NCBI GenBank assembly: GCA_030647095.1
Contig: JAUSKH010000077.1
Span: 1 to 32,023, forward strand
Length of the DNA: 32,023 bases
Direction of reading: 5' to 3'
Source: Nanobdellota archaeon
Lineage (GTDB): Archaea; Nanobdellota; Nanobdellia; Pacearchaeales; GW2011-AR1
A model generated the notes under the pieces. That model made no database searches, had not been told where the DNA came from, and saw only the letters and a program-made list of their open reading frames with translations. Below, piece by piece: positions 7,814 to 15,504 of the stretch. Every line of letters starts with the position of its first letter. Within the stretch, counting starts at the first letter, position 1. The position numbers and the translations under genes were made by a program.

Positions 7814-9355
7814 TTAATTTTCTCCTCTAAAATCCTCCAAAGTTTTTGGCTTATTCTTTAATTCCTGCCTTACTTTCTCAATAACAGAATACATGCTTTT
7901 CTCTCTTGCTCGTGAAGCATAATGGTGTATTTCGTCTCTAGTGTCTTCTGTCATAAGTATAAACAGTTTCCCAGGCGCTAAACGGGCAGTTCTTCCAGCC
8001 CTCTGTATTTTCCTAATAGCGCTAGGAATAGGCTCGTAAAATATGACTGCATTAACTTCAGGTATATCCAAACCTTCCTCACCAATTGAAGTCGAACATA
8101 AAGCATTTATTTCGCCAGTCTTAAATTTCACAATAACTTCTTTTTGCTCTTTTTGTGACAACCCTGTTTGAGCCCTATTTGCCTGTCCAAAAAAAGTGGC
8201 TGCTCTTACGCCTTCAAGCATATTAACTCTTCCAGCAATTTTAAGAGCAGTTTCCCTAAACTGTGAAAAAATAATTATCTTCGCCTTGGAATTTTCCTTA
8301 AATTCCTCTTCAACTACAAGGGCACACTGCTCAATTTTAGGGTGTTCAATTTTCTTAGCTAGTAATTCTGTCAAAGAAATCATTGCAGCATTAAACTCAG
8401 GCATTTTAACAAGACTCTGCACTCCTCTTGATTTTTTATCCTGCGCCTGTTTTATCAAACCTCTTAAATAATCATTTAGACCAGAAAGTGTTTGTGTCTC
8501 TAACAATTCCATAGCATGTGAAATTTTAATCGCCTGTGCAGTTAAAGACATTCCCCACATTGCAGAAAAATTCCTCTGCCCAACTTCTCTCGCAAGCCTA
8601 GTCTGCAATTTCAAAAGAGTTATTTTATTAGCAGGCCCGAATAAATAATTTTTAGCCTTTAACTCGTTTACTTTTGCATCAAAAATTCTTTTTAATAAAA
8701 TTTTCAATTCCAAAAAAGAAGGAGGAAAAGGAACATCAATCCTAGTAAAATCAAGTTTCTGTAAATACTGACCAACATCGTCAGACTCTCGCGTTCTAAC
8801 TTCTATCTCTTTAATGTCTAAATGATTGCATATTTCCTTAACTTTCGCTGCATCATGCCCAGGCGAGGCCGTCAAACCTAAAATCCTCCTGTTAGTTGCC
8901 TGCCTTTTATAATATTCAACAACAGTAGTATAATCATAATTTTTCAAACACCGATGAGCTTCATCAATAACAAGCAAAGAAACTTGGTCCATTTTATACA
9001 ATCCTGCTCTTAAATCATTTGCGATGCATTGCGGTGTAGAAAAAATTATTTCCGCTGTCTCAAAAATCTTTCTCCTATTAGAAGCATGAACACTTCCAGT
9101 AAAAATCTGTAAATCGGCAAACAAATCAGGAAGATTCTTTGTAAAACTCTCAAAATGCTGCTCAACAAGTGGTCTAGTGGGCGCTAAAATAAGAATTTTG
9201 CTTCCAGGATATTTTTCTATCCTATTTGCAGCAAGCATAAGTGCAATAAGTGTTTTTCCTAAACCCGTAGGCAAAACAACAAGAGTATTAGCATCTCTAG
9301 CTGTCTCAAAAATCTTCTGCTGATACTCCCTAGGCTTTATTCCTATTTCAACCAT
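7814..9355 (-). CDS. hef: Hef/MPH1-family DEAH helicase (Hef helicase half)
   Basis: 513 residues of a superfamily 2 helicase. REYQ near the start serves as Q-motif, then PTGLGKT (29-35), DEAH (131-134), LTASPG (motif III), a helical Hef/FANCM-type insert (~200-330), FSQFRET, GEEGLDIPEV and QRAGRTAR (motif VI). The family unwinds forks and recombination intermediates, and all core motifs are intact. The chain stops after helicase domain 2, and the nuclease domain is encoded by the next gene one nucleotide away. Start ATGGTT chosen because the Q-motif follows at residue ~9; TTTTAATTC lies 29 nt upstream. Confidence 0.9.
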   Translation of the reverse strand: MVEIGIKPREYQQKIFETARDANTLVVLPTGLGKTLIALMLAANRIEKYPGSKILILAPTRPLVEQHFESFTKNLPDLFADLQIFTGSVHASNRRKIFETAEIIFSTPQCIANDLRAGLYKMDQVSLLVIDEAHRCLKNYDYTTVVEYYKRQATNRRILGLTASPGHDAAKVKEICNHLDIKEIEVRTRESDDVGQYLQKLDFTRIDVPFPPSFLELKILLKRIFDAKVNELKAKNYLFGPANKITLLKLQTRLAREVGQRNFSAMWGMSLTAQAIKISHAMELLETQTLSGLNDYLRGLIKQAQDKKSRGVQSLVKMPEFNAAMISLTELLAKKIEHPKIEQCALVVEEEFKENSKAKIIIFSQFRETALKIAGRVNMLEGVRAATFFGQANRAQTGLSQKEQKEVIVKFKTGEINALCSTSIGEEGLDIPEVNAVIFYEPIPSAIRKIQRAGRTARLAPGKLFILMTEDTRDEIHHYASRAREKSMYSVIEKVRQELKNKPKTLEDFRGEN

Positions 9356-9389
9356 GAAACTCTTATAAACCCCGAGAATTAAAATGTAT

Positions 9390-9722
9390 CTATAAGGAAT
9401 AAACTATTTTTAATTTCTGATTAATAATATCTTTAACTTTTAAATTTTTTACTTCTCCTAATTTCCTATAAACTAAACTTTTATGCAACGTGAATATCAT
9501 GTCTAAGTAAATAAAAGAATCAAAAAGTATATCTCCTGCGCAGGATTCTTTTAAAAGAGATATTTCGTATTTCTGAATGCTTCTTCTTTTTGTTGTAATC
9601 TGACAAAAAAGGGTATTCTCTCCTTCAAGCGAACTAATAACTAATGCTGGTCGTTTTTTTGTTTTCGTTAAATCACTAAAAGGAAAATTGACAAGAGCAA
9701 TATCGAACTTTTTAAGGTTCAT
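9390..9722 (-). CDS. MazF/PemK-family toxin
   Basis: 110 residues. The opening KKFDIALVNFPFSDLTKTKK followed by RPALVIS is the signature of MazF/PemK endoribonucleases, which cut mRNA at short sequences. FCQITTKRRSIQKYEI supplies the usual second strand and (I/V)TxxR-like element. Its start overlaps the antitoxin stop (ATG at 9722, antitoxin stop at 9719), so translation is coupled. The C-terminus is ordinary. It is followed 34 nt later by hef, which probably has its own promoter. Confidence 0.85.
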   Translation of the reverse strand: MNLKKFDIALVNFPFSDLTKTKKRPALVISSLEGENTLFCQITTKRRSIQKYEISLLKESCAGDILFDSFIYLDMIFTLHKSLVYRKLGEVKNLKVKDIINQKLKIVYSL

Positions 9723-9946
9723 TGCAAATAAGCAAAAGCCTCTTCATCTTCCTTTGAAGACCAAGATTCTGCTAATAATTTTTCATCTCCAAGAAAAGGG
9801 GTATTTTCCCAATCCTCATCTAATATTTCAAGTTGCTTAACTCTTTTCTCAATTATCTTACGGACAAACTCGCTCCATTTTATTTCCGAATATTTACGCA
9901 TTTTTTTATATACTTCATCATCAATTGAAAGAGTTATATTTGTCAT
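9719..9946 (-). CDS. Ribbon-helix-helix antitoxin of the MazF module
   Basis: 75 residues from the ATG at 9946. A TTG two codons upstream is possible, but the TATA box TTTAAATAAG lies exactly 29 nt before the ATG. The N-terminus MTNITLSIDDEVYKKMRKY and WSEFVRKIIEKRV make a ribbon-helix-helix DNA-binding domain. The acidic C-terminal tail (LDEDWENTPFLGDEKLL) is the likely toxin-neutralising part. It overlaps the toxin gene by 4 nt. Autoregulation is predicted because a perfect 22-bp palindrome covers its promoter. Confidence 0.85.
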   Translation of the reverse strand: MTNITLSIDDEVYKKMRKYSEIKWSEFVRKIIEKRVKQLEILDEDWENTPFLGDEKLLAESWSSKEDEEAFAYLQ

Positions 9947-9950
9947 TTCC

Positions 9951-9972
9951 AAATAAGTGAGCTCACTTATTT
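9951..9972. promoter_or_regulatory. Perfect 22-bp palindromic operator of the MazF/antitoxin operon
   Basis: The half site AAATAAGTGAG at 9951-9961 is followed immediately by its exact reverse complement at 9962-9972. The palindrome lies between the ATG and the TATA box (9966-9975) and overlaps the box, so a dimeric or tetrameric RHH antitoxin bound here would block the TATA box and predicted transcription start. Confidence 0.8.
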
Positions 9973-10031
9973 AAATCTTTCTTCAATAAATTTTCTCTAA
10001 CTAGAAAAATGTTTCTTTGCCCTTCTGATAT

Positions 10032-10121
10032 GGAGAATTCGGTTGATTGTGCTACCGCTCATTCGAATTCTCCAGACAGAGAATTAGGAACTAAATGTAA
10101 CTCAATTATCCTAATTCTCTG
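10032..10121. repeat. Double-hairpin intergenic element (copy A)
   Basis: Two consecutive perfect hairpins separated by three bases. Hairpin 1: GGAGAATTCG (10032-10041) with CGAATTCTCC (10064-10073), 10 bp. Hairpin 2: CAGAGAATTAGGA (10077-10089) with TCCTAATTCTCTG (10109-10121), 13 bp. Bases 10059-10095 recur in reverse orientation at 16899-16935 with 35 of 37 identities. It lies between the end of the M50-like gene and the antitoxin promoter. Confidence 0.7.
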
Positions 10122-10157
10122 TAATAAGTACAATAAAATAATCCAAACCTTATAAAA

Positions 10158-10796
10158 CTAAATCCCCAACAACAACGCATAAGCAGTAAATATAACGCAA
10201 ACAAGCGCAAGCGCAGTCCAGATTACTCTAGAGCCAAATAATATCTGCGTGCCATCTAAATTAGAAATAGGAATCATATTAAAGAAAGCATAATATGCAG
10301 CCAGCTTTGCTAAATATTCATATCCCAATAAATATCCAACAAAAGAAATTAAAAGAACCATAACAATTCCAGCAGCTCCAATCAAGCCGTTATGCCAGTC
10401 AGTCATTTCACTATAACTATAAAACCCGAATCTTTTAGCAGCTCTGGATTTCAAAGCTCTTGTCTCATAAGTTAAAAATGCTGGAATTTTAATTAAACCT
10501 AAAGTGAATATACTAAAGAATAAAGGTAAAAATATTCCTGCAGGAGCCTCTTTCTTAAAATGATTGTGTTCTCTAAAACCATAACGATAAACTCCCCAAA
10601 TTTTATGCTCTACATTTGCATCCAAAGAATAAGCAATAAGTTTTTTTGCAAATACAGAAAAAACAATTATAATAATGGAAAAAAGAAATACTTGTATAAC
10701 TATAATTATATCTCCCTTGAATATAAAAGAAAGTGCTCCAATAATAGTAAACATAATAACTGCAATAAAAAGATGTGTCAATTCTGTTCTATTCAT
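10158..10796 (-). CDS. Site-2 protease (M50)-like membrane protein lacking HExxH
   Basis: 212 residues with about six hydrophobic segments. NMIPISNLDG (173-182) matches the conserved NxxPxxxLDG motif of M50 intramembrane metalloproteases, where the Asp binds zinc. The HExxH motif expected in an early transmembrane helix is absent; the corresponding region reads FAKKLIAYSLD (49-59). The protein is therefore probably a non-proteolytic M50 homologue. TTTATATAAAT lies 29 nt before the start, supporting ATG at 10796. It has its own promoter and no operon partner. Confidence 0.75.
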   Translation of the reverse strand: MNRTELTHLFIAVIMFTIIGALSFIFKGDIIIVIQVFLFSIIIIVFSVFAKKLIAYSLDANVEHKIWGVYRYGFREHNHFKKEAPAGIFLPLFFSIFTLGLIKIPAFLTYETRALKSRAAKRFGFYSYSEMTDWHNGLIGAAGIVMVLLISFVGYLLGYEYLAKLAAYYAFFNMIPISNLDGTQILFGSRVIWTALALVCVIFTAYALLLGI

Positions 10797-10814
10797 ATAA
10801 AATGCGGGAAAGCC

Positions 10815-10825
10815 ATTTATATAAA
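10815..10825 (-). promoter_or_regulatory. TATA box of the M50-like gene
   Basis: TTTATATAAAT on the minus strand, 5' end 29 nt before the ATG at 10796. Confidence 0.6.
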
Positions 10826-10991
10826 TATTATGGCTCGAGCTGTTTTCATGTATTTTAAAAAACTACCCTATAATTACTCACTTTTGTATTGATTATCAAA
10901 GGAAAAAATCTCAAAATTCTTTAATATCTACTTTTTTGAGTATATTTTAGGCAAGCAAAAAGTATAAATACTGTACACTCCAGAATTTAAC

Positions 10992-11285
10992 ATGTTAAGA
11001 ATCAAAAAAATCAGCGATGTCATAGGAAAGAATGTACTTACCTCAGAGGGAGATTTCTTCGGGCAAATTGAAGATGTTAACCTTGTTGATAACAAAATCG
11101 ATGGATGGAAAATCCGGGTAAGCTCAGGATTCTTAAGCATGTTTGGAGGAGCCAGAGGTGTAATAATCCCACACCAATTTGTAAAAGCAATGGGAGATGT
11201 TGTAATAGTCAATAAAGGACAATTGCCTCTTCGCGAAGAAGCTTTAATGTCCGCAGGAATGGACTCATCAGAAGAATCAATGTAA
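10992..11285 (+). CDS. PRC-barrel domain protein
   Basis: 97 residues. The whole chain is a small beta-barrel of the PRC family: LRIKKISDVIGKNVLTSEGD, FGQIEDVNLVDNKI, GWKIRV and RGVIIPHQFVKAMGDVVIV follow the family pattern, with an acidic and serine-rich tail. Archaeal PRC-barrel proteins of this size are linked to RNA metabolism and to cell division (CdpB); which applies here cannot be told. TATAAATA (10963-10970) begins 29 nt before the ATG, so the gene is probably leaderless and monocistronic. Confidence 0.85.
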   Translation: MLRIKKISDVIGKNVLTSEGDFFGQIEDVNLVDNKIDGWKIRVSSGFLSMFGGARGVIIPHQFVKAMGDVVIVNKGQLPLREEALMSAGMDSSEESM

Positions 11286-11416
11286 TTTCTTAATCCTTAG
11301 AACTTTATCCTTTTAATCTTAAAATCCTCTCCTACTTCTCTATCAATAAACACAGCTCTCCCTTCTTCAGCTTTTCAATTTATTGTTACATCTAAGGGTG
11401 TTATATGATTAAAAAA

Positions 11417-12490
11417 TTATGTTTTTTTATTCAATATTTTTTTTAAATTTTCTAAAAACTCATTTGTGTCTGCAAAATAATTTGGATACGCTTTTCTTAG
11501 ATCATTTGTCGCATCAACTCCAACAAGGACGACATCATACTCTTTCTTCCCCTGATTTCTTTTTTCAGCTTTTGCGTAATCAGAAATACCTTTTTCTTCT
11601 TGTCCTTTAGGATAGCCAGTTATATTAAGCTTTTCTCCTGCAATATCTAATTCTAAAAGGAAAAATCTCAAATTTGGTCTCTCTTTAGAAGCTTTTTCAA
11701 AAACTTGAACCGCTTGTGCCCAGCCACTCATAACTCGAATAACTTGCAATTCTTCTTCCTTTTTTTTTATTTGAGAATATAATTCTTTTTCATCGGTTGG
11801 AGTGTTTGGAACAAGAGATGTGTTCTCCATTATGGCAAATGCAGAACTTACCAATCTAAAAAAGTATATCCATTCTCTTTGACCCTCATTTGATTTAATT
11901 GCTTGTCTTGTAAAAAAATCAACGGTTTCAATAGCCGTTGCCCATAAGTGCTGTAATTTAGACCTTATTTGAACCTCTACAAGCAGACCATTATAATCTT
12001 TCTTCCCCTCCTTATCACTCTTATACCTATATATCAAATGAATACTTCTATATCCATCTTCTTTCGGATAAGTTATATAATCTTTTTCATTTACCTTTTT
12101 GTGTTTTAAATCTCCTTTAATATAACTTTCTTTATACAATCTTTTAGCCAATTCGACATTTGACATAACAACCCTGCACCCTGCTATATCCTGCATTTGT
12201 GAAAGATTCATAGTAGGATTATTTCCATAATATTTTCTTTGAAGTTTTTTCAAAATAGAAGGTAATCTCTTTAGTCTTTGAACCGCTAACGCCTCTTTAT
12301 CGATTTTTTTTGAGACTCCTTTTAATCTTTTCTTAAATATGTGCATGGGATATCTATGAATCGCTCTCCAATTGTCTAATATTTCAAGAGCATTTTCCTT
12401 TTCTTCCGTTGAACTAGTTTCACTAATCAAAACATTTCCCGCCCAGTCTATCTTTGATTTACTAAAACCTTTAGGTTTTGTCCAAACCAT
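11417..12490 (-). CDS. RelA/SpoT-domain nucleotide pyrophosphokinase
   Basis: 357 residues. The central synthetase domain has its key elements: basic VQRLKRLPSILKKLQRK (70-86), DIAGCR (101-106, catalytic Asp), GYRSIHLIY (146-154, base-stacking Tyr loop), EVQIRS (172-177, catalytic Glu) and QHLW (180-183). There is no HD hydrolase, TGS or ACT domain, so it is not a long Rel. The C-terminus (DVVLVGVDATNDLRKAYPNYFADT) matches stand-alone bacterial RelA/SpoT-domain proteins of the COG2357 type. Products may be (p)ppGpp, (p)ppApp or, as in toxSAS toxins, pyrophosphorylated tRNA ends. Such proteins are uncommon in archaea, so transfer from bacteria is likely (inference). TTTAAATAG is 29 nt upstream. 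Confidence 0.85.
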   Translation of the reverse strand: MVWTKPKGFSKSKIDWAGNVLISETSSTEEKENALEILDNWRAIHRYPMHIFKKRLKGVSKKIDKEALAVQRLKRLPSILKKLQRKYYGNNPTMNLSQMQDIAGCRVVMSNVELAKRLYKESYIKGDLKHKKVNEKDYITYPKEDGYRSIHLIYRYKSDKEGKKDYNGLLVEVQIRSKLQHLWATAIETVDFFTRQAIKSNEGQREWIYFFRLVSSAFAIMENTSLVPNTPTDEKELYSQIKKKEEELQVIRVMSGWAQAVQVFEKASKERPNLRFFLLELDIAGEKLNITGYPKGQEEKGISDYAKAEKRNQGKKEYDVVLVGVDATNDLRKAYPNYFADTNEFLENLKKILNKKT

Positions 12491-12510
12491 GTATTTTTGA
12501 GGGCTTATCT

Positions 12511-12519
12511 CTATTTAAA
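12511..12519 (-). promoter_or_regulatory. TATA box of the RelA/SpoT-domain gene
   Basis: TTTAAATAG on the minus strand, 5' end 29 nt before the ATG at 12490 and only 6 nt from the first GCGCGG iteron. Confidence 0.6.
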
Positions 12520-12525
12520 TCTTTG

Positions 12526-12620
12526 TTTTGCGCGGTTGATATAGGGCTAAATAAGTCATTTTTAAAGTATAAATTAACTTTTGCGCGGTTGATATATATT
12601 TTATAAGTCATTTTGCGCGG
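12526..12620. repeat. Three GCGCGG iterons upstream of the RelA/SpoT gene
   Basis: TTTTGCGCGGTT occurs at 12526, 12579 and 12611. The first two extend to TTTTGCGCGGTTGATATA, and AAGTCATTTT recurs between copies (12553 and 12605). The first copy ends close to the TATA box of the RelA/SpoT-domain gene. G+C-rich words stand out strongly in this AT-rich background, so a regulator-binding array is the natural reading. The rest of 12491-12968 holds no convincing gene; a 75-codon plus-strand frame at 12671-12898 lacks a promoter and a recognisable family. Confidence 0.65.
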
Positions 12621-12939
12621 TTATTTACTTAATCTAATCAAACTCAAACCTTACATCTCCTAAATCTAAAGTGTGTATTACTTATTCTTATAGCGTTTTA
12701 TTTTCTATCCCTAACGTTTTCTCATTTATAATAAATCAAGGTCTAACTTACGCTTCTGGGAGTTATATTCCATCAGCACGATTGACTGAAGATTTAGAAA
12801 TGCAAATAAAAGGCATAAATAATATCTCAAATACAATGTATGTAATCTCCCGAGAAAAAAAGGGTTACTTCATCCATAAATACATTTCTAGAAGATAAAT
12901 ATAACTAATTGTCTAGCTATATTCTTTTCTAAGGCAAGA

Positions 12940-12948
12940 TTTATATAT
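12940..12948 (+). promoter_or_regulatory. TATA box of the membrane-protein triplet
   Basis: TTTATATAT, 5' end 29 nt before the ATG at 12969. Confidence 0.6.
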
Positions 12949-12968
12949 CCTCGCCTCTACTTTTAAAA

Positions 12969-13493
12969 ATGGTAAACGAAGGATTCGCATACGGTGGATT
13001 TACTATCCTCTCAAGTCCTATTTTCGTTGAAGCAATTCTACCCTTCTTACTGGTATTCACAATCGTATTCGCAATATTGCAAAAATCTAAGATTCTAGGT
13101 GAGAATAAAAGGCAGATTGATGCAATAGTTTCTCTCGTCATAGGTCTTTTAGTAATTTCATTTGGTAGGGCAGTAGGAATAATTGTTCAACTAATTCCTT
13201 TTCTCGCAGTAAGCCTAGTTATTATCCTAGTACTAATGCTTATGTTAGGCTTCTTTAACAAAGAAGGAGACTGGGATGCAGCATTCCCAAAGGGTCTCAG
13301 AAGAGGACTCGCAGCTGTTGCAATAGTCGCTCTAATAGTTGCTGTTGTTATTATCACAGGAGCCTGGCCTATAGTCTATAATTATATAATAAGCAGTGGA
13401 GGTTCATCAATATTCATTAACGTTTTATTCATAATAATAATTATCGGTGCCATAGCAGCAGTCCTTTATGGTGGTGGCAAGAAAAGTTCTTAA
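12969..13493 (+). CDS. Five-TM membrane protein, paralogue 1 of tandem triplet
   Basis: 174 residues with about five hydrophobic segments. After the first helix it has the motif QKSKILGENKRQIDAIVSLV; the two downstream neighbours repeat it (STRFLGDNKAVYVIVSLV, KSKILGENKLLNLFVSLF), so the three genes are paralogues. There is no catalytic motif and the tail is GGGKKSS. The gene has its own TATA box. The family is unnamed to me. The neighbourhood contains coiled-coil proteins and a secretion ATPase, so a membrane-platform role is possible but unproven. Confidence 0.8.
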   Translation: MVNEGFAYGGFTILSSPIFVEAILPFLLVFTIVFAILQKSKILGENKRQIDAIVSLVIGLLVISFGRAVGIIVQLIPFLAVSLVIILVLMLMLGFFNKEGDWDAAFPKGLRRGLAAVAIVALIVAVVIITGAWPIVYNYIISSGGSSIFINVLFIIIIIGAIAAVLYGGGKKSS

Positions 13494-13550
13494 TACAATT
13501 TACTAACCGAATAACGAAACATATTTAAATAACTTTTAAGTAACTAACCT

Positions 13551-14087
13551 ATGGTGTACAATATTCCTGATATTCTAATGAGTCTAGAATCGCTTGGAGC
13601 TTTTGATTACATCCTTCCTTTTCTATTTGTATTTGCAATTGTCTTCGGTATTCTAAGCTCAACAAGATTCCTTGGTGATAATAAAGCAGTATATGTAATT
13701 GTCTCTCTAGTTATCGGTTTAATGACTCTGCGTTGGAGCTATTTCTTCTCAGACTTCCTAACACAAATATTCTCCCGTCTTAGTATAGGTCTAGCTGTTC
13801 TTTTAACAGTGCTTATTTTGGTAGGAATGTTTATCAACAAAGACGAAACAAAATACTGGGGATGGGGCTTAGCAACTCTATCAGGAGTAATTATTCTTAT
13901 AATACTATATCAGACTTTTGATTCAATGGGCCTATTAGGTGGATTTGAATCAGATACAGCGGGTCTTATTATCCTAGGTGTTTTACTTGTAGGTTTAGTA
14001 ATTGCTGTTGCAACAAGTGGCAGTGATCATCAAAAAAGCAGCGGAGAAGGAATATTTCTCTCAGGATGGGGTAAGCCTCCTAAATAA
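13551..14087 (+). CDS. Membrane protein, paralogue 2 of tandem triplet
   Basis: 178 residues, 4-5 hydrophobic segments. It shares with its neighbours the first-helix pattern (ILPFLFVFAIVFGIL), the LGDNK loop and the following VSLVIGL helix. The C-terminal tail (SGSDHQKSSGEGIFLSGWG) is longer and polar. A TATA box (TTTAAATAA at 13524) lies 27 nt before ATGGTG, so it can be transcribed separately from paralogue 1. Paralogue 3 starts three nucleotides after its stop, so these two share a transcript. Confidence 0.8.
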   Translation: MVYNIPDILMSLESLGAFDYILPFLFVFAIVFGILSSTRFLGDNKAVYVIVSLVIGLMTLRWSYFFSDFLTQIFSRLSIGLAVLLTVLILVGMFINKDETKYWGWGLATLSGVIILIILYQTFDSMGLLGGFESDTAGLIILGVLLVGLVIAVATSGSDHQKSSGEGIFLSGWGKPPK

Positions 14088-14090
14088 AAA

Positions 14091-14609
14091 ATGCCACAAG
14101 CAGACGTTTCTTCAATAGCGTACTTTGCACCAATAGCAGCATTCTTATTAGTCTTCCTTGTTGTTTACGCTATTCTTGTGAAATCAAAAATTCTAGGTGA
14201 AAATAAATTATTAAATCTCTTTGTCTCTCTGTTCCTTGCAACAATGTTTGTTGCTTTCGCAAGCGCGAGACAATACGTGCAAACAATAGTGCCTTGGTTT
14301 GCAGTTATGCTAGTGGCTCTTTTCCTTGTGCTTATTCTAGTTGGTCTAGTTGGAAAACCATCAGAATTTATGAATAAAGGTATAGGAATAGCATTTGTCG
14401 TACTCCTAGGACTTGTATTCCTAATTTCCGCATTATTTGTATTCTCAAACGTTTTCATAAGTCTCCTTCCTGGTCCAGGATATGGAATGAACGCAGATCC
14501 AAAACTAATGTACTTTTTAGACTGGTTATATTCTCCAAGAATAGCAGGAACACTTTTAATAATAATTATTTCAGTAGCAGTAAGCTGGGTTTTAGTAAAA
14601 AGCAAGTAA
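14091..14609 (+). CDS. Membrane protein, paralogue 3 of tandem triplet
   Basis: 172 residues, about five hydrophobic segments. It carries the family signature KSKILGENKLLNLFVSLF after the first helix. It starts 3 nt after the paralogue 2 stop with no TATA box of its own, so it depends on upstream transcription. The last helix (IAGTLLIIIISVAVSWVLV) ends in a short basic tail, KSK. The most diverged of the three in its C-terminal half. Confidence 0.8.
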   Translation: MPQADVSSIAYFAPIAAFLLVFLVVYAILVKSKILGENKLLNLFVSLFLATMFVAFASARQYVQTIVPWFAVMLVALFLVLILVGLVGKPSEFMNKGIGIAFVVLLGLVFLISALFVFSNVFISLLPGPGYGMNADPKLMYFLDWLYSPRIAGTLLIIIISVAVSWVLVKSK

Positions 14610-14611
14610 GA

Positions 14612-14776
14612 CTATCCGTATTGCTCTTCATACACTTTCTTCAATTCTTTTGTTAAGATTTTCTTTTTAACTTTAGGTGTATTAAAAAAATCCTCAACTA
14701 TTTCAGCAGGATTTTTTTCTTTTTTAATAGTAACTTCATCGTCTTTAACTTCAAAAACAGAATTTACAAATTTATT
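14612..14776 (-). pseudogene. Remnant of an AbrB-type (VapB-like) antitoxin, C-terminal part
   Basis: A 54-codon open frame without any ATG, GTG or TTG near its beginning. It encodes FEVKDDEVTIKKEKNPAEI and then a basic tail ending in KVYEEQYG. An acidic beta-hairpin (VEV-x-DGKIVI type), a KNPAE linker and a helical tail ending in YEEQYG resemble the C-terminal half of AbrB/SpoVT-fold antitoxins (inference). The N-terminal DNA-binding half is missing; the frame begins where the MNT gene ends. Probably the stump of a toxin-antitoxin unit overrun by the MNT/HEPN pair. Confidence 0.45.
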
Positions 14777-15095
14777 TTACAACAATTCCTTCTTCAACTG
14801 CTGTTTTTACAACACCAATCTGCTTTTTCTTTTTTTCAAATTCTTCTGGGGTAAGGCAGATTATGTCTCCATCATATGGGAGATCCCAAAGAAGATAAAA
14901 TTGAGGAGCTCGCTTGTAGGATTTTTTATTTTTAAAATCCTCAGATATTATCATAATATCTATATCGCTATTACTAGTATCTTTTCCAGTTGCTTGTGAA
15001 CCAAAAAGAATGACTTTTTCTATTCTAGCTACCTTTTCAGCTTTTATAAAAAATTTTTCCAACAATGCTATAATTTCAGTTTTTTTTCTATCCAT
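14772..15095 (-). CDS. MNT-family nucleotidyltransferase (MntA-like antitoxin)
   Basis: 107 residues. FGSQATGKDTSNSDIDIM (31-48) has the minimal nucleotidyltransferase signature GSx(9-12)DxD (G32, S33, D44, D46). In HEPN/MNT systems the MNT protein AMPylates and so neutralises the HEPN ribonuclease. Its start lies inside the HEPN gene (28-nt overlap), giving coupled translation and confirming the pair. Confidence 0.85.
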   Translation of the reverse strand: MDRKKTEIIALLEKFFIKAEKVARIEKVILFGSQATGKDTSNSDIDIMIISEDFKNKKSYKRAPQFYLLWDLPYDGDIICLTPEEFEKKKKQIGVVKTAVEEGIVVK

Positions 15096-15448
15096 TCTAT
15101 TACCTCCTGAGCAGTATTAATGAATTCTTCAACATCTGCTTTTTCAAAATCTTCGGCAGGTATTTTTTGGGCTATATCTGGATAACGAGTCTTTTGATAT
15201 ACTGGTTCTAATTCTGATATCTTTACAAGAAGTGGACTTGGTAAACCTAAATCTTTAGCAAGATTTGATATACTATGGGTCTTTTTTAATAAGTGTTTTT
15301 CTTGTATATATAACGCTTTTAATGCTTTTTCGACAGACTGCTGACTAAGAAAGGAAGCTGTATCTAACAAATTTCCTTCAAAATTATATTCTGCAGCCTT
15401 TAAATCATGCAATGCCTGTCTCCACCAATTACTTATTTCTTCCTTCAT
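15068..15448 (-). CDS. HEPN-domain protein (toxin partner of MNT)
   Basis: 126 residues. WWRQALHDLKAAEYNFEG, FLSQQSVEKALKALYI, KTHSISNLAKDLGL and YQKTRYPD follow the archaeal HEPN pattern. The ribonuclease motif RxxxxxxH is not evident: no His follows the Arg of TRYPD at the right distance. The protein may therefore belong to the HEPN subgroup without the canonical motif. TTTTTATAG lies 29 nt before the ATG, supporting this start for the two-gene operon. Confidence 0.85.
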   Translation of the reverse strand: MKEEISNWWRQALHDLKAAEYNFEGNLLDTASFLSQQSVEKALKALYIQEKHLLKKTHSISNLAKDLGLPSPLLVKISELEPVYQKTRYPDIAQKIPAEDFEKADVEEFINTAQEVIEWIEKKLKL

Positions 15449-15504
15449 AATCTACCAAATTAACAGATCTATAAAAAAGTATCTTTTGCCAACTTTTAAT
15501 ATGC

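Noticed and set aside
10560-10892. A 110-codon plus-strand frame
   Set aside because: It is the antisense of the M50-like gene, with lysine/asparagine-rich low-complexity sequence typical of AT-rich shadow frames.
11297-11374. A minus-strand fragment reading AEEGRAVFIDREVGEDFKIK
   Set aside because: It resembles the end of a TRAM-like domain, but it is only ~25 codons long, has a stop in front and no start, so it is at most a gene relic.
12671-12898. A 75-codon plus-strand frame
   Set aside because: No TATA box at the expected spacing, no recognisable motif, and no sign of protein-like conservation; left as unassigned intergenic sequence.
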